From: Bacteroidaceae bacterium
GTDB taxonomy: Bacteria > Bacteroidota > Bacteroidia > Bacteroidales > Bacteroidaceae
DNA length: 64,000 nt
Assembly: GCA_017524545.1 (NCBI GenBank)
Contig: JAFXVN010000014.1
Span: 52,300-116,299 of the forward strand
Direction of reading: 5' to 3'
Each line of letters begins with the position of its first letter. Within the stretch, counting starts at the first letter, position 1. Below the pieces are notes generated by a model. The model made no database searches. It was not told where the DNA came from and saw only the letters and a program-made list of their open reading frames with translations. Below, piece by piece: positions 26,742-36,556 of this stretch. The position numbers and the translations under genes were made by a program.

Positions 26742-29700
26742 CTAATAAGTGCTCTTCATCATCTTGCGTGTCGTTCCATCGCTCATGCGGATGATGTTGA
26801 TGCCACGCTGGGGACGATTGAGTTTTATGCCGTCGATGGTGTAATACTCTCGTCCCTTGCTTTTTGCCCCTTGCTCCTCATCTGGAGCCATGATGTTGTC
26901 GAGGAAGGTCTCTTCGTCGAAGTTTTCATCGATGCCACAAAGCCATTCGCTGTAGGAAGTGAGGGTGTTTGTGGCATTGATGGATGGGCGCGTCATGCGA
27001 TAGGTGCGCTTTCCACCGTCGGGATAGCGTCCCACACTCTCATCGCCACCATGTGCCTGATAGGTGAGGCAGTCGCTCCAGGAGTGGTCGGCAGCAGTTA
27101 ACGTGACGCTTTGCTCGTTGTTGTTGGCAAGCTTGAAACTTGCATGAAGCTGCCTCAAGGGGTCGAGCTTGTCCGCCCATACGATGTAGTAGCCGTGGGC
27201 GGGGATTATGACAGCCTCCCCCGTCCCCTCCAAAGGAGGGGTGATTTGGTACTTCTCCGGCTCGCTCGGGTCGTCGGTGAGGAACATGCCTTCGAGGTCG
27301 ATGTCATGGTCTGTGGTGTTGTAGAGCTCAATCCAGTCATTGCGCTTGCCATATTCGTTGGCGGCAACCGTGTTGCCTGCGCTCACCTCGTTGACAACGA
27401 CAGGGGGGGCTCCTGCTTCCACGAGACAGTCGGGATGCAGGGGTGTGAAGATGGCCCGGATTTCTGTGTCCGCATCGGTGTCGAGGCGGAGCGTGCGGTC
27501 GCGGCTCACGATGGCTGTTTCAGAGGTGACGTTGTAGCTTATCTCTGCATCCCAGTAGATGTCGGTCGAGCCAGGCACGTTGTTGTGCACCTCAACAGCG
27601 ATGATGTTTTCCCCCTTGCGAAGGAGGCTGACGGGCAGGTCGATGGTGCCTGAGTCTGGATTGTCGGGAGCGTAGGTGGTGGCGTAGGTTTCGTATGTAA
27701 TCACGCCATCGGGCAACAGGTAGCGGCAAGCTTCCGTGCCGTTGATATAAACCACAAAGCCGTCGTCGGCAGTGAAGTTGAGCGTCAATGACGAAATGTC
27801 GGAAGGTTCGTTGTCGATGACAAAGTTCTTGCGGAAGTAGTAGGTGGGGTATTTCTGGCTGCTGTTGCCGCCGTAGCTGATGGTTGTGGCGATGGTGTTC
27901 TTGCCGTAGCCAAGCGGTGTGATGCCCTCTGCCCAATGGGAGACGGAGCCGGTCTTCCAGTCGGTGCCGTCGAGTGAACCCTTGTCCCAATAGCTCCAGC
28001 TGTCGCCCTTGTTGATGGCCTTGACGGTGGCGTTGCCGCTCTTGCTCCAACCTGTGAAATTATAGCCAGCGGGGGCAGACACTTCGAGTGTGACGGGAGC
28101 GAAGAGTGTGCCGTCGAAGTCTGCGCCCGGAACAGGCTGCCCGTTTATCAGGAACGCTGCGCCAGACACGTTTGCGTTGAACTTCACAGCCATGCCGTTC
28201 CCCAATCCGTATGCAGACTTCAGGGAGTTCATGCGGGCATTTCTTGATGTCAGCCCAGCCATGCGTGACTTTTGTTCGTTGTTGGATGTCCAGGGTTCTT
28301 TTCCTTCCCATGAGAGTGCTGGCTCCACAAGGCGGCAGATGCTGTCGGAGATGCTGAGGCAACGGTCTTTGGTGAAGACGCTGCCATGCAGGATGCAGTA
28401 TGCATCGACGAAGCGGCGGCGGAAGTCCGAACTGCCCCGTTTCATATTATTATATATAGCAAGCAGCTCGTTGCTGTAGTTGCCATCAAGCAGCTGTACG
28501 CCGTTGGTATTGCTCCAGCCCCAGTCCTGGTCGTGGAGCGTCAGGTGGAACTTGCCGTCGGGAAGGGAACGATAGCCCTTGACGTTGTTGCTGTTGCAAA
28601 TCCAGTCGCTACAGCCAATGTAGCTGATGGCGGCGAAGAAGTTCGTCACCTCGTCGATGTCGATAAGCTTCTTGAGTTGTTCGTATGTGTTCGGTGAGGA
28701 GCATCCCTGTGCAAGGTCTTTCCATCGGTTGAAGGCATCTTTTGTGCCTGCCATCTGGAAATATCCGTTGGAGTACTCGAAGGCATCCATGTTGTCGTCG
28801 TCATAACCATAATAGGTATAGCCGTGATAGCGGTTGTTTGGGTCGCGCAGATTGAGCTGGGCGAGATAGCGTCCGTTGAAGAAGACATGGACTGGCTGAT
28901 ATTCTTGACAATCGCAGTAGAAGCCGCTGGAGAGGAGAATCTGCTGCGTGATGGCATCGCGCACCCGGCCATGAGCCTGCGAGTTGTTGTCGTTGCCGCC
29001 GTTGCGAACCATTATTTGTCGGAACTTATGGTAGGGATTGTAGCGGAAGAAGGGACAATAGTCGATGGCCTTCTTGCCCTCGTAGCGGTTGGTGCCCTTA
29101 ATCTTGAAAGACGAGGGAGCATAGTGGCGGCTCCATCCGCCGGAAATGACAAACTCAGCCTCTTGGTTGACAGCCATCTCTCCGTCAGGCGTGATGTACT
29201 CAAAGTTGACGGGCCGTTCCCAGTCCATATTGATGTTGGATGCACCGTGATTGCGTCCGCTCACACCATTTGTGCCGTCCGTATAGACACCAATTTTGCC
29301 GTCGTAGAGATTGGCGGGATTGGTGGCGATAGAGACGACGGGCAGGTAGTAGTCGTGGTTGCGATAGATATAGCTGCGGGTGATGACGGGGCTTGGAAGC
29401 ATACCTTGCTGGAAGAGGCCGAAACGGAAGACGGTGGTTTCGCTGATGCTGAAGATGCCGTCTTCGCTTGTCGTGCCGTTGTCGGCAGTCGGTGCCGTGC
29501 CGTCTGTGGTGAAGCGCAAGGTGGTGCCTTCGGGGATGTTGACCTGAATGGTGAAGGGGTCTGTGAAAAGGCGTGAGTCGGTATCGATATATGGTGCTTC
29601 AAGGCGGAAGTCGGCAAAGTCGCTGTCATTGTTCGAGGCTGCCGGCGAAGCATCGCCTGTCCATGCCCATTCGCTGCCGCCATCCCGCTTGCGGGCCCAT

Positions 29701-31793
29701 GAGCAGCGTGTGATGCATTCGGGATAGTCGGCAGAAGCCAGTTGTGTGCCGTCTGAGTCGAAGAGGTAGATGGTGCCTCCACCGTTTTTCAGCTTGAAGC
29801 GGACCTGCTTATAGGCCGTGTCGCCGAAAGTGCCGTCGGCAGAATTGTGGTCGAAGTAGATGACCTTATAGCCACCAGCCTTCACCACACCGGTGCCAGA
29901 GGGAAGCTGGAACTTCTTTGGTTCCCCGGCATCGTCTGAGACATAGAGACCATCCAATTGTATGTTCTCTGTCGTGGGATTGTAGAACTCCACCCAGGCG
30001 CCGTAGTTATAGGAGAAGTCTATGTATTGGTCGATGTTTCCCACCTGTATCTCATTGATGAGAAGTTGGGAGAGGTCGGCATCGGGGTCGTAGTCCTCAT
30101 AGAAATCTTCCTCTTCGGTCAGTCCGCAATCATAGAGCTTCCCGCCCCAGTTCTGCTGCACGTATGCAGCGATGACGTTCCTGCCTTCGTTCAGCAGGGA
30201 GGCCGGTATCTCCAGCTTCACAGCATTGGTGCTGGTAGTCCAGCCCTCAGCTTCGTCCAGCAAGGTGCCGTTCACCCAGACACGATAGTTGTCATCGTGG
30301 AGAACATGAAGCATGTATCGGGAGTTAGGATGAACTTCGTCGAGGTTGAAGTTGCGGCGGAACCAGAAGTTTGTGTTGTCACCGCCCGGCCACTCCGTTT
30401 GAACAGCATTATTAGGAAGCGCCCCCCAGTCACCGATAGGCATCACGGCTTCTGCCCACGCGGAGTCGTCGTAGTCGGCCTCTGTCCAGCTGAGTGTCTC
30501 TGTCCGTCCGTCGATTTGCATGTCTTGGATGCGTTGTCCCCAGCTGTTGGCATAATAGCACCAATTGTAGTAGGACGTGCCTGTCCAAAGCTCTTGCCCT
30601 TCCGTCAGGTCGTAGATGCTGATGTCGGAAAGGGTGATGACGGTGTTGTCTTCTGTCGTCGGAATTTCCAAGGCAATCTTAGCGTCCTCGATATCTGTGC
30701 CGTCGATGCTGTCTTGCAAGATGGTCGTTTTGCTGTTTGCTGCAAGGTTAAAGGTCTCAGTGGTCAGACAGATGTCGTCGTTCTCGTTCTCGCTCAGTGC
30801 AAAGTTTATGTCTTCCAGGCTCTTGTTTGCAACAAAAGACATGGAGACGCGGTAGCTGTGGTCGGCATGTAGCGTGATGGGCGTCTTGAATTGCAAACGG
30901 CCATAGTATGCCTCATTATTAGCTGTGGGCATGGTGATGGTATAGACATCTCCTTCCTGGGCTTCGTAAAGCTGTTCCCAGATGTGATTGCCGCCTGTAT
31001 TGTAGCCGCCTTCGCTGTTGAAGAGCAGTTTGCCTCTCCAGGGACTAATGTAACCCATATCGAGGCCGTCACCGATGTTCTCTCCTCCGCCCATGTCTTT
31101 GGTGTAAAGTCCAACGTCTGCAAGCGCACCGCCCCAGTTCTGATGAACATGGACTGCAATCACATTCTCTTCGCCGTTAATCTTGATGAGTGCTTTCTGC
31201 TCGTCGGTCAGCTCGATGAATCTGCCTCTGTCTTCCCATCCGTCAGTGGTTGAGTAAACGAGTGCGCCGTTGATGTAGTATTCGCAGGGAGAGTCATCGT
31301 GGGTGCAGGCCAGATAGACAGGGCCAGTGAGCTGTTGTGAAACGTCGAGCGTGAATGTGCGGCGGAAATAAATGTCTGCAATGATTTCGTTGGTTGTCCA
31401 CTGATAAGACGGGAGTCCATTGAATGTTGCAGAGGAACTGAATGGCGCGTCGTGCTCTTCCCAGACAATAGGAAACGGATTGTCGGGGTCCATGATGCTG
31501 TTGATGTCGTCTTCTTTGGGGGTCATGTCATAGTCCGGCTCGAACCATTCCCGTTCTTCTGCGTCGGGTGCCGGTGTGCCTAAAACCCAGTTGTAGTTGG
31601 GGTTCGATTCGTTAGCATAACCAAAATTCTGTCCGGAGTTATAAACCCAGGTCCATGCCTTCCACCCGATGTCTCCATCATAGAAAGAGGAAGGAAGAAT
31701 GGCGATATTGGCATTGACTGCAACAATGCCATCTCCTGCGCTGGCTATCAAAGAGAATAGCACTGCTGCACAAAAAAGACTTATCTTTTGCAT
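26742..31793 (-). CDS. Very large secreted CotH-like protein with lamin-tail and beta-sandwich modules
   Basis: The 1683-residue protein has a signal peptide and then repeated sugar-binding-like beta-sandwich modules at about 110-235, 430-550 and 1295-1430 (DDSAW, FWFRRNF, HDD, VNGT, QNWGG). Lamin-tail-like domains lie at about 576 (LLINEIQVGN) and 1466 (VVNEVSAGNTV). A chitobiase-C-like segment is near 758 (LRFTTDGTAPT), and a CotH kinase-like domain spans about 830-1180 (LAQLNLRDPNNRY, LTLHDQDWGW). CotH proteins are atypical secreted kinases in spore formers; their role in Bacteroidetes is unclear. The end (YYTIDGIKLNRPQRGINIIR) is a divergent sorting-type terminus. A GC-rich element lies in the second lamin-tail domain (TPPLEGTGEA). 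It starts 4 bases after the GH18-like gene, so the two form an operon. Confidence 0.82.
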   Translation of the reverse strand: MQKISLFCAAVLFSLIASAGDGIVAVNANIAILPSSFYDGDIGWKAWTWVYNSGQNFGYANESNPNYNWVLGTPAPDAEEREWFEPDYDMTPKEDDINSIMDPDNPFPIVWEEHDAPFSSSATFNGLPSYQWTTNEIIADIYFRRTFTLDVSQQLTGPVYLACTHDDSPCEYYINGALVYSTTDGWEDRGRFIELTDEQKALIKINGEENVIAVHVHQNWGGALADVGLYTKDMGGGENIGDGLDMGYISPWRGKLLFNSEGGYNTGGNHIWEQLYEAQEGDVYTITMPTANNEAYYGRLQFKTPITLHADHSYRVSMSFVANKSLEDINFALSENENDDICLTTETFNLAANSKTTILQDSIDGTDIEDAKIALEIPTTEDNTVITLSDISIYDLTEGQELWTGTSYYNWCYYANSWGQRIQDMQIDGRTETLSWTEADYDDSAWAEAVMPIGDWGALPNNAVQTEWPGGDNTNFWFRRNFNLDEVHPNSRYMLHVLHDDNYRVWVNGTLLDEAEGWTTSTNAVKLEIPASLLNEGRNVIAAYVQQNWGGKLYDCGLTEEEDFYEDYDPDADLSQLLINEIQVGNIDQYIDFSYNYGAWVEFYNPTTENIQLDGLYVSDDAGEPKKFQLPSGTGVVKAGGYKVIYFDHNSADGTFGDTAYKQVRFKLKNGGGTIYLFDSDGTQLASADYPECITRCSWARKRDGGSEWAWTGDASPAASNNDSDFADFRLEAPYIDTDSRLFTDPFTIQVNIPEGTTLRFTTDGTAPTADNGTTSEDGIFSISETTVFRFGLFQQGMLPSPVITRSYIYRNHDYYLPVVSIATNPANLYDGKIGVYTDGTNGVSGRNHGASNINMDWERPVNFEYITPDGEMAVNQEAEFVISGGWSRHYAPSSFKIKGTNRYEGKKAIDYCPFFRYNPYHKFRQIMVRNGGNDNNSQAHGRVRDAITQQILLSSGFYCDCQEYQPVHVFFNGRYLAQLNLRDPNNRYHGYTYYGYDDDNMDAFEYSNGYFQMAGTKDAFNRWKDLAQGCSSPNTYEQLKKLIDIDEVTNFFAAISYIGCSDWICNSNNVKGYRSLPDGKFHLTLHDQDWGWSNTNGVQLLDGNYSNELLAIYNNMKRGSSDFRRRFVDAYCILHGSVFTKDRCLSISDSICRLVEPALSWEGKEPWTSNNEQKSRMAGLTSRNARMNSLKSAYGLGNGMAVKFNANVSGAAFLINGQPVPGADFDGTLFAPVTLEVSAPAGYNFTGWSKSGNATVKAINKGDSWSYWDKGSLDGTDWKTGSVSHWAEGITPLGYGKNTIATTISYGGNSSQKYPTYYFRKNFVIDNEPSDISSLTLNFTADDGFVVYINGTEACRYLLPDGVITYETYATTYAPDNPDSGTIDLPVSLLRKGENIIAVEVHNNVPGSTDIYWDAEISYNVTSETAIVSRDRTLRLDTDADTEIRAIFTPLHPDCLVEAGAPPVVVNEVSAGNTVAANEYGKRNDWIELYNTTDHDIDLEGMFLTDDPSEPEKYQITPPLEGTGEAVIIPAHGYYIVWADKLDPLRQLHASFKLANNNEQSVTLTAADHSWSDCLTYQAHGGDESVGRYPDGGKRTYRMTRPSINATNTLTSYSEWLCGIDENFDEETFLDNIMAPDEEQGAKSKGREYYTIDGIKLNRPQRGINIIRMSDGTTRKMMKSTY
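27212..27243. repeat. GC-rich palindromic element inside the CotH-like gene (single)
   Basis: A CAGCCTCCCCCGT arm plus the palindrome CCCCTCCAAAGGAGGGG. Unlike most single copies it is antisense to its gene. In frame (PPLEGTGEAV). Confidence 0.9.
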
Positions 31794-31797
31794 CTTA

Positions 31798-33090
31798 TTA
31801 TCTTAATATCTTTTTCCCATCAACGATATTGATGCCTCTCTGCATCTTTTTCAGACGTTGTCCTGCGAGATTGTAGATTGTCTCGGAGGTCTCGGAGGCT
31901 TCAGATGCCTCAGAGAGTCCTGTCGGATTGGGTTCTATCAGAATGGAGCAGACTTGATTGTCGATTGAGAGCGTTTTGGCAGAGGCTCGGCGCAATGTAT
32001 ATGAGCCTGTGCAGTTCACACTTTTATAGAGCTTGACTTGGTAGAAGTTGTCAACCAACTCTATCGAGGAAAGGTCTTGGGCTTTCAGACCATACACGGC
32101 AAGGTCGGGTTGTGTGAATTTGCCTTCGGGCAGTGCCACGCAGTAGCCGTTATAGTTCTTCTCGCTGTAGCAGCGCACGGCCACCTGTTCTTCCGGGACG
32201 GTAACGGCTCCAAAGATGCGGTTCAGCCCCGAGGCCCATCCGTTCATGTCCCAGTTCTCGTCGTAGCCATCGTTGAAGAGCCAGACGAAGCCGCCTGTAG
32301 CCACTCCCTCGTCCTTCCACGCCTGGAACTGTGCCAAATTGCGCTCCACACTCCAGTCGTTCGAATAATCCAGCAGACCTGGATGGCGTTCCTTGACACC
32401 TGTGAAGTTCCAACTGCCCACGTTGTTCAAGTTGCCTGCTCCGCCGTCGTAGCACTGAATCATGGCGCGGTCAACGGCCTTTGGCCTCGACTTGCGAATC
32501 TGGTCGTTAAGCCCTGTCCAGTAGCTCATGTTGGTATAGGGCGCAAAAGTGGTCTTGTAGCCCAGATTGTACATCATAATATGGAACTTGGCAGCCGTTG
32601 TGATGTCATAGTCCTGTTCCGTGTCGTTGTTGACGGCATCTATCTCCGGCACGGCTTGCTTGAGGGCCTTGAAGTTTTTGTAGAGGATGGAGGTGGCGCC
32701 AGTCCCCTGCGAGTTGACGAGGCTGCGGATGTTGCCGTAAGAGCCGTTGCCCCAGCCGCCGATGCAGATTTCTATGCGCGTGATACTGGTGGGTTCCGTC
32801 TTGAGGTCCTTGATGTCTTCCTGATAGTAGGGCTGTGTCTGGTTGAAGACATACTCGCCGTCCTTGCAGATGGTCTCGCCGTCGGTCGTGAGCGTGCCGT
32901 CGGCTTCCACGTTGACGTTGAAGAGGATGAGGTAGGTGAAGCCAGACTGACGCAGCTTGGTGATGGTGCCCGGACGTCCGCGACGGATGTGGCCGCCTGC
33001 GTAGATGCCAGAAACTTCTCTGTACTCTTGAGCAAAAGTGTCGGCGAAAAGCAAGATTGATGCAAAGATTAGAAGAGTAAACTTTTTCAT
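31798..33090 (-). CDS. Secreted GH18-like TIM-barrel protein with a crystallin-like domain
   Basis: I take the ATG at 33090 (MKKFTLLIFASILLFADTFAQ), which gives a clean signal peptide; the frame is open 57 bases further up. Residues 22-310 resemble a GH18 chitinase-type barrel: IEICIGGWGNGSYGNIRSLV fits the SxGG strand, and IDAVNNDTEQDYD fits the DxxDxDxE active-site strand. The last Asp and the Glu are kept but the middle Asp is replaced by Asn. Residues 312-395 resemble a beta/gamma-crystallin repeat (YSEKNYNGYCVALPEGKF, then LSSIELVDNF). The terminus is IYNLAGQRLKKMQRGINIV plus DGKKILR. A repeat-coded linker (SEASEASETSE) precedes it. Whether it cleaves or only binds glycans is open. Confidence 0.7.
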   Translation of the reverse strand: MKKFTLLIFASILLFADTFAQEYREVSGIYAGGHIRRGRPGTITKLRQSGFTYLILFNVNVEADGTLTTDGETICKDGEYVFNQTQPYYQEDIKDLKTEPTSITRIEICIGGWGNGSYGNIRSLVNSQGTGATSILYKNFKALKQAVPEIDAVNNDTEQDYDITTAAKFHIMMYNLGYKTTFAPYTNMSYWTGLNDQIRKSRPKAVDRAMIQCYDGGAGNLNNVGSWNFTGVKERHPGLLDYSNDWSVERNLAQFQAWKDEGVATGGFVWLFNDGYDENWDMNGWASGLNRIFGAVTVPEEQVAVRCYSEKNYNGYCVALPEGKFTQPDLAVYGLKAQDLSSIELVDNFYQVKLYKSVNCTGSYTLRRASAKTLSIDNQVCSILIEPNPTGLSEASEASETSETIYNLAGQRLKKMQRGINIVDGKKILR

Positions 33091-33144
33091 AATGTATGGA
33101 GGATGTTTGTTTTTGTCTATAAATGAAGTAAACAAGCATTTTTG

Positions 33145-33152
33145 CAAAAGTA
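33145..33152 (-). promoter_or_regulatory. -7 promoter box for the GH18-like/CotH-like operon
   Basis: The minus-strand sequence is TACTTTTG, about 55 bases upstream of the ATG at 33090. Confidence 0.6.
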
Positions 33153-33307
33153 TAACTTATTTTCCTTCTTGGCAAGAAATGACGATGAAATTTTTGCAAA
33201 AGCTTTGCCTTTTTAAGAATGTAATGTGATTTTGTGCACAAAGAAACAATTGTTTTCGCGTGCGACAAAAGAAAAAATGTACGATTCCTTATTGGACACT
33301 AATACAT

Positions 33308-33351
33308 CAACAGCAGCGACACATTTCTAACTGAAACCGTCGCTGCTGTTG
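33308..33351 (-). terminator. Hairpin downstream of the GLUG/FISUMP-like protein gene
   Basis: A perfect 13-bp stem (CAACAGCAGCGAC with GTCGCTGCTGTTG) has an 18-base loop and lies about 70 bases past the stop at 33423. No T-run follows on the minus strand, so the role as terminator is inferred from position. Confidence 0.6.
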
Positions 33352-33422
33352 CAAATATGTGCTGGTATCACTACCAGACTTACGATTCTCCTGTCTCGAT
33401 TATTTCATGAAAATCCTTATTT

Positions 33423-35744
33423 TTATTTTATCTCTATTTTGGCCGCTTTTTGGCCGACTTGCACAATATACGTTCCAATAGGCACACTGAAGATTCCTAT
33501 TTTGTTACTGTCTTGCGGAATTATAGTCTTGATGAGTACACCACCTGTAGTATAGAGACGCACTTCCTTTCCAAATGCTCCATCAATGCAAAGCTGACCG
33601 TCTATAACATATACTTTCACGTTTTCGCCCTGAATAGTAGCAATGCCTGTTTCATAATCTTCTGTGTAGAGATTGTCAGCATTGGCCCAACAGAAGGTGA
33701 CTTTTACTTCTGTGTCAGCCTCAACATTGACTATCAATTTACCATCCGTAAGATTGCTTAATTTATCTGTTTTGTTCACAGTCAGTGTCTCAACGATCCA
33801 ATTCTCCTCTGTGTTGATACTAAGCGTTGTATTTCCTTTCTTTACTGTCATCTGTAAAGTACTCTGTTCACCCGCGTTATATGTTAATGTGGCGTAATTA
33901 TCGTTGCCCTCGTTATCAGAATTGTGATCGTTGACACGAACCGGGCGAATTGAACGGCCTGTCCAACGGCGGGAATCCCACGGGTCTGGACAGCGTGCCA
34001 AAATTCCTTCATGTGTAGTTACCAGACATATTGCATCGCCTTCGATTTCATTGCTTAGAGCTGTTGTCCAATAATTTCCAGCTCTTTCTTTCCATAAATT
34101 ATTAGTCTGAGCCACTGACGAATACCATGCATAGCATCCTGCAGAAGGTAAGAAAAGAGATTGTCCATTTATTTTGCTGGTAACAAGAAGGCCCACTCTT
34201 CCATTAGGATAGTATTCTTGCAATATGGTATATTCTGGATTGATAAGTTCTTCCATTTGCTCCAGGGTTGGCATCTTCCAGTCGCTACCCCATTTAACAG
34301 TTGCAGCATCATGTAGGACATCGATTCTGTTTCCTGTGAAGGAATAGTTTTCTGGCGTAAACGTGTTCTTTGTTGTTGTTTCGCCCCAGGCATAGAAATC
34401 GCCATAGTCCTCAGGAGAACTACCACCCACATTACATGTCGCCCATAGTGTTCCACTTGGAAGTCCTAAATTAACATATCCATGTATGCTTTGCTTGCTT
34501 GCGTATAAATTATTGAGCGCATTTGCAAGTTCGGAAACACTTTTAATACTATCAAGTGCATTTATCATTGCAATGTAGTCAGCAATTTGAGATGGCGTAG
34601 CTGTGCATTCTATTAGATAGCGATTCTCATAATCTTGAATGGCTTTTATTACATATGCTAGATCTTCTTCGCTTGCAACAGAAAAGAATTGCCCTGCTGC
34701 AAATATAACGACACCATGAGAAGGGCTGGTATATGGGTATTTGTCCACGCCTATATTCTGAAACCAATGTGGCGAACGATATTGTTCTCCATTGAGCATC
34801 CATGTTAGAACACCTGAATTAACATCTTCATCACTCAGCTGATATACTTGCGTTCCATATTTAGAATAACAATTGGAAAAAGTGACTTTGCCTCCATTCT
34901 CTTCTCCTATATGGCGGGCAAAGTACTGGTTCGTGCTTTCGATTCCAGTTACTTCTCCAATTGAGAAACAGTTTCTAACCTCTGCATATCCACCAAGCCA
35001 GCCAGAAATAGAGCCGTTCTCTTTTGAACCATATACATTGCCTGTCATGCCACAGTTTTCAATAGACACATGGCAGAAAGGTCCATAAGGCCAGGAAGCA
35101 CATTTTGCGCATCCTAATATACCTGCAGCATTTGCTCCTCCGTTTGCTGTAACATTTCCATTCATCATAATATTTGATAAGCAGACATGGCCACTCCAAC
35201 AATCAGTCATGCCGACCACACCAACATAGCCGTAACCAGAGAAAGAACAAGTTGTGTCAATAATTATGTTTTTGACAAAAACACCATCTGCATCATTGGC
35301 ATCATTGTCACTAACAAAAGTCCCATCGGCCATTTGGTTGGCAGAAGGGAGGCTATTCATAACTGCAATCAGACCAACACATCGGGTTTCTGCTTTGTTG
35401 ATGACAAGATTGCTGATTGTGTGAAACTGACCGTCGAAGTTGCCATAAAATGGTGCTCCTTCTGTACCTATTGTGGCATAACGGTTACTATATCCCTCCA
35501 TATCAATATCGTTCATCAAACGGGCGTTTGTCCCGAGGTGAATTGCAGCGTAATGACTCCACCAAGTGAGTTCCGCTGCATTGTGGATTTCATACCAGTC
35601 GTCAATTGGAGACAGGTAATCATCTTGTATTTCACCACATTCAGAGCAAAAACCTTCATAATAGCTATGGGTGGTTTCTGCTTCAACTCTCATGATTGAC
35701 ATGCATACGAATAATACGATGAACAAACAATAAAACTTTTTCAT
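33423..35744 (-). CDS. Secreted multi-domain protein with GLUG-like and FISUMP-like regions and a sorting-type C-terminus
   Basis: The 773-residue protein has a signal peptide (MKKFYCLFIVLFVCMSIMRVEA). Residues 50-300 resemble the right-handed-helix region that carries GLUG motifs (ARLMNDIDMEGY, GNFDGQFHTISNLVI, VGVVGMTDCWSG). Residues 420-610 resemble the FISUMP-type module of Bacteroidetes surface proteins (YVNLGLPSGTLWATCNVGG, YAWGETTTKN, WRMPT-like WKMPTLEQMEELI). The end (VRLYTTGGVLIKT and GTYIVQVGQKAAKIEIK) is a classical type A sorting terminus, different from the YNLAGQR type of its neighbours. The gene is clearly more AT-rich than its neighbours, as are the two genes near 36 kb, which suggests separate acquisition. 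No catalytic motif was recognised. Confidence 0.75.
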   Translation of the reverse strand: MKKFYCLFIVLFVCMSIMRVEAETTHSYYEGFCSECGEIQDDYLSPIDDWYEIHNAAELTWWSHYAAIHLGTNARLMNDIDMEGYSNRYATIGTEGAPFYGNFDGQFHTISNLVINKAETRCVGLIAVMNSLPSANQMADGTFVSDNDANDADGVFVKNIIIDTTCSFSGYGYVGVVGMTDCWSGHVCLSNIMMNGNVTANGGANAAGILGCAKCASWPYGPFCHVSIENCGMTGNVYGSKENGSISGWLGGYAEVRNCFSIGEVTGIESTNQYFARHIGEENGGKVTFSNCYSKYGTQVYQLSDEDVNSGVLTWMLNGEQYRSPHWFQNIGVDKYPYTSPSHGVVIFAAGQFFSVASEEDLAYVIKAIQDYENRYLIECTATPSQIADYIAMINALDSIKSVSELANALNNLYASKQSIHGYVNLGLPSGTLWATCNVGGSSPEDYGDFYAWGETTTKNTFTPENYSFTGNRIDVLHDAATVKWGSDWKMPTLEQMEELINPEYTILQEYYPNGRVGLLVTSKINGQSLFLPSAGCYAWYSSVAQTNNLWKERAGNYWTTALSNEIEGDAICLVTTHEGILARCPDPWDSRRWTGRSIRPVRVNDHNSDNEGNDNYATLTYNAGEQSTLQMTVKKGNTTLSINTEENWIVETLTVNKTDKLSNLTDGKLIVNVEADTEVKVTFCWANADNLYTEDYETGIATIQGENVKVYVIDGQLCIDGAFGKEVRLYTTGGVLIKTIIPQDSNKIGIFSVPIGTYIVQVGQKAAKIEIK

Positions 35745-36100
35745 TTGCTTTATATTTTATGTTAATAAATGTGCTAATACTCGTTTACCTTCATTGCAAT
35801 GGGCAAGAAGCAACAATCACTTCGTACAGAGAAAGCACAAACTTGCACCATATCTCTGTCAGGCTCACCACAAGCCCCAAACGTACTATGAGGAAGTTTA
35901 CGCTTTATGCACAAACACCTTGTATGTTTGGTTTAGGTTAGCTGTCATTCAACAACCTTCTCTATTTGCTCGTTATCTTCTTTCGAGGTGGCAATTTGGC
36001 AGAGATTTGAGCAAATGGAATTTCGTGTCCCACTATGGGTAGCACGGATTATGTCTGGTTTTTATGTCATAGGTCTTTGTAATGGATTTGTTGTCGTTTC
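35745..36100. other. 356-bp AT-rich intergenic region with no recognised content
   Basis: Between the 773-residue protein and the retropepsin gene I see no convincing gene, hairpin terminator or repeat array. Short frames (60-82 codons, plus strand) lack start context and similarity that I recognise. It is unusually free of the short tandem repeats found at other boundaries. A remnant of a lost gene or a non-coding RNA cannot be excluded. Confidence 0.4.
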
Positions 36101-36556
36101 TTATTGAATCTTCTCGAAGTCAATATCAAGGGTGCTTGGTATTTGGAAAGAAAACTTAGTCACTGCCCCAGAATCGGTAATGGCAAAGTCGCAAAGGGCA
36201 ATAATATCCATTCCTATTAGCATGTCTGTGTCTGTTAGTTTTCCATCATTCACCATGAGCATTTTAACTTCTATTCTGTTTGGCAAGAGTAGATTGACCA
36301 AATAATAGTTACACAGGCTTTCTCCATCAGCATGACATACGCGTGTCTGTCCAAGTGGAATCAGATTTAACTTTTCTGCAATTTGTGTAGAAATGGTTGA
36401 CCGCATAGCCCCAGTGTCCCATATTGCATTCAGTTCATGGAAAATAGGGTGTGCTTCTGAATCTAATGCTGGGTCGTAAGGCTCACTTATTTTGCATATC
36501 GTGGATATACATAGAGCAGGCTTGGGGTATGTCTGTGTGTAAGGAACTGGTTTCAT
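36101..36556 (-). CDS. Retropepsin-like aspartic protease
   Basis: The 151-residue protein carries the aspartic protease motif at Asp47-Thr48-Gly49 (NAIWDTGAMRSTIS) and a second family feature, the hydrophobic-hydrophobic-Gly segment MLIGMDIIALCDFAIT. This is the single-lobe retropepsin fold, so activity would require a homodimer. There is no signal peptide, so it should act in the cytoplasm. Its start overlaps the stop of the upstream gene by 4 bases (ATGA), which means translational coupling. I believe the same two-gene unit is widespread in bacteria, but I know of no assigned function. It could be a protease with a dedicated substrate or inhibitor. Confidence 0.8.
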   Translation of the reverse strand: MKPVPYTQTYPKPALCISTICKISEPYDPALDSEAHPIFHELNAIWDTGAMRSTISTQIAEKLNLIPLGQTRVCHADGESLCNYYLVNLLLPNRIEVKMLMVNDGKLTDTDMLIGMDIIALCDFAITDSGAVTKFSFQIPSTLDIDFEKIQ

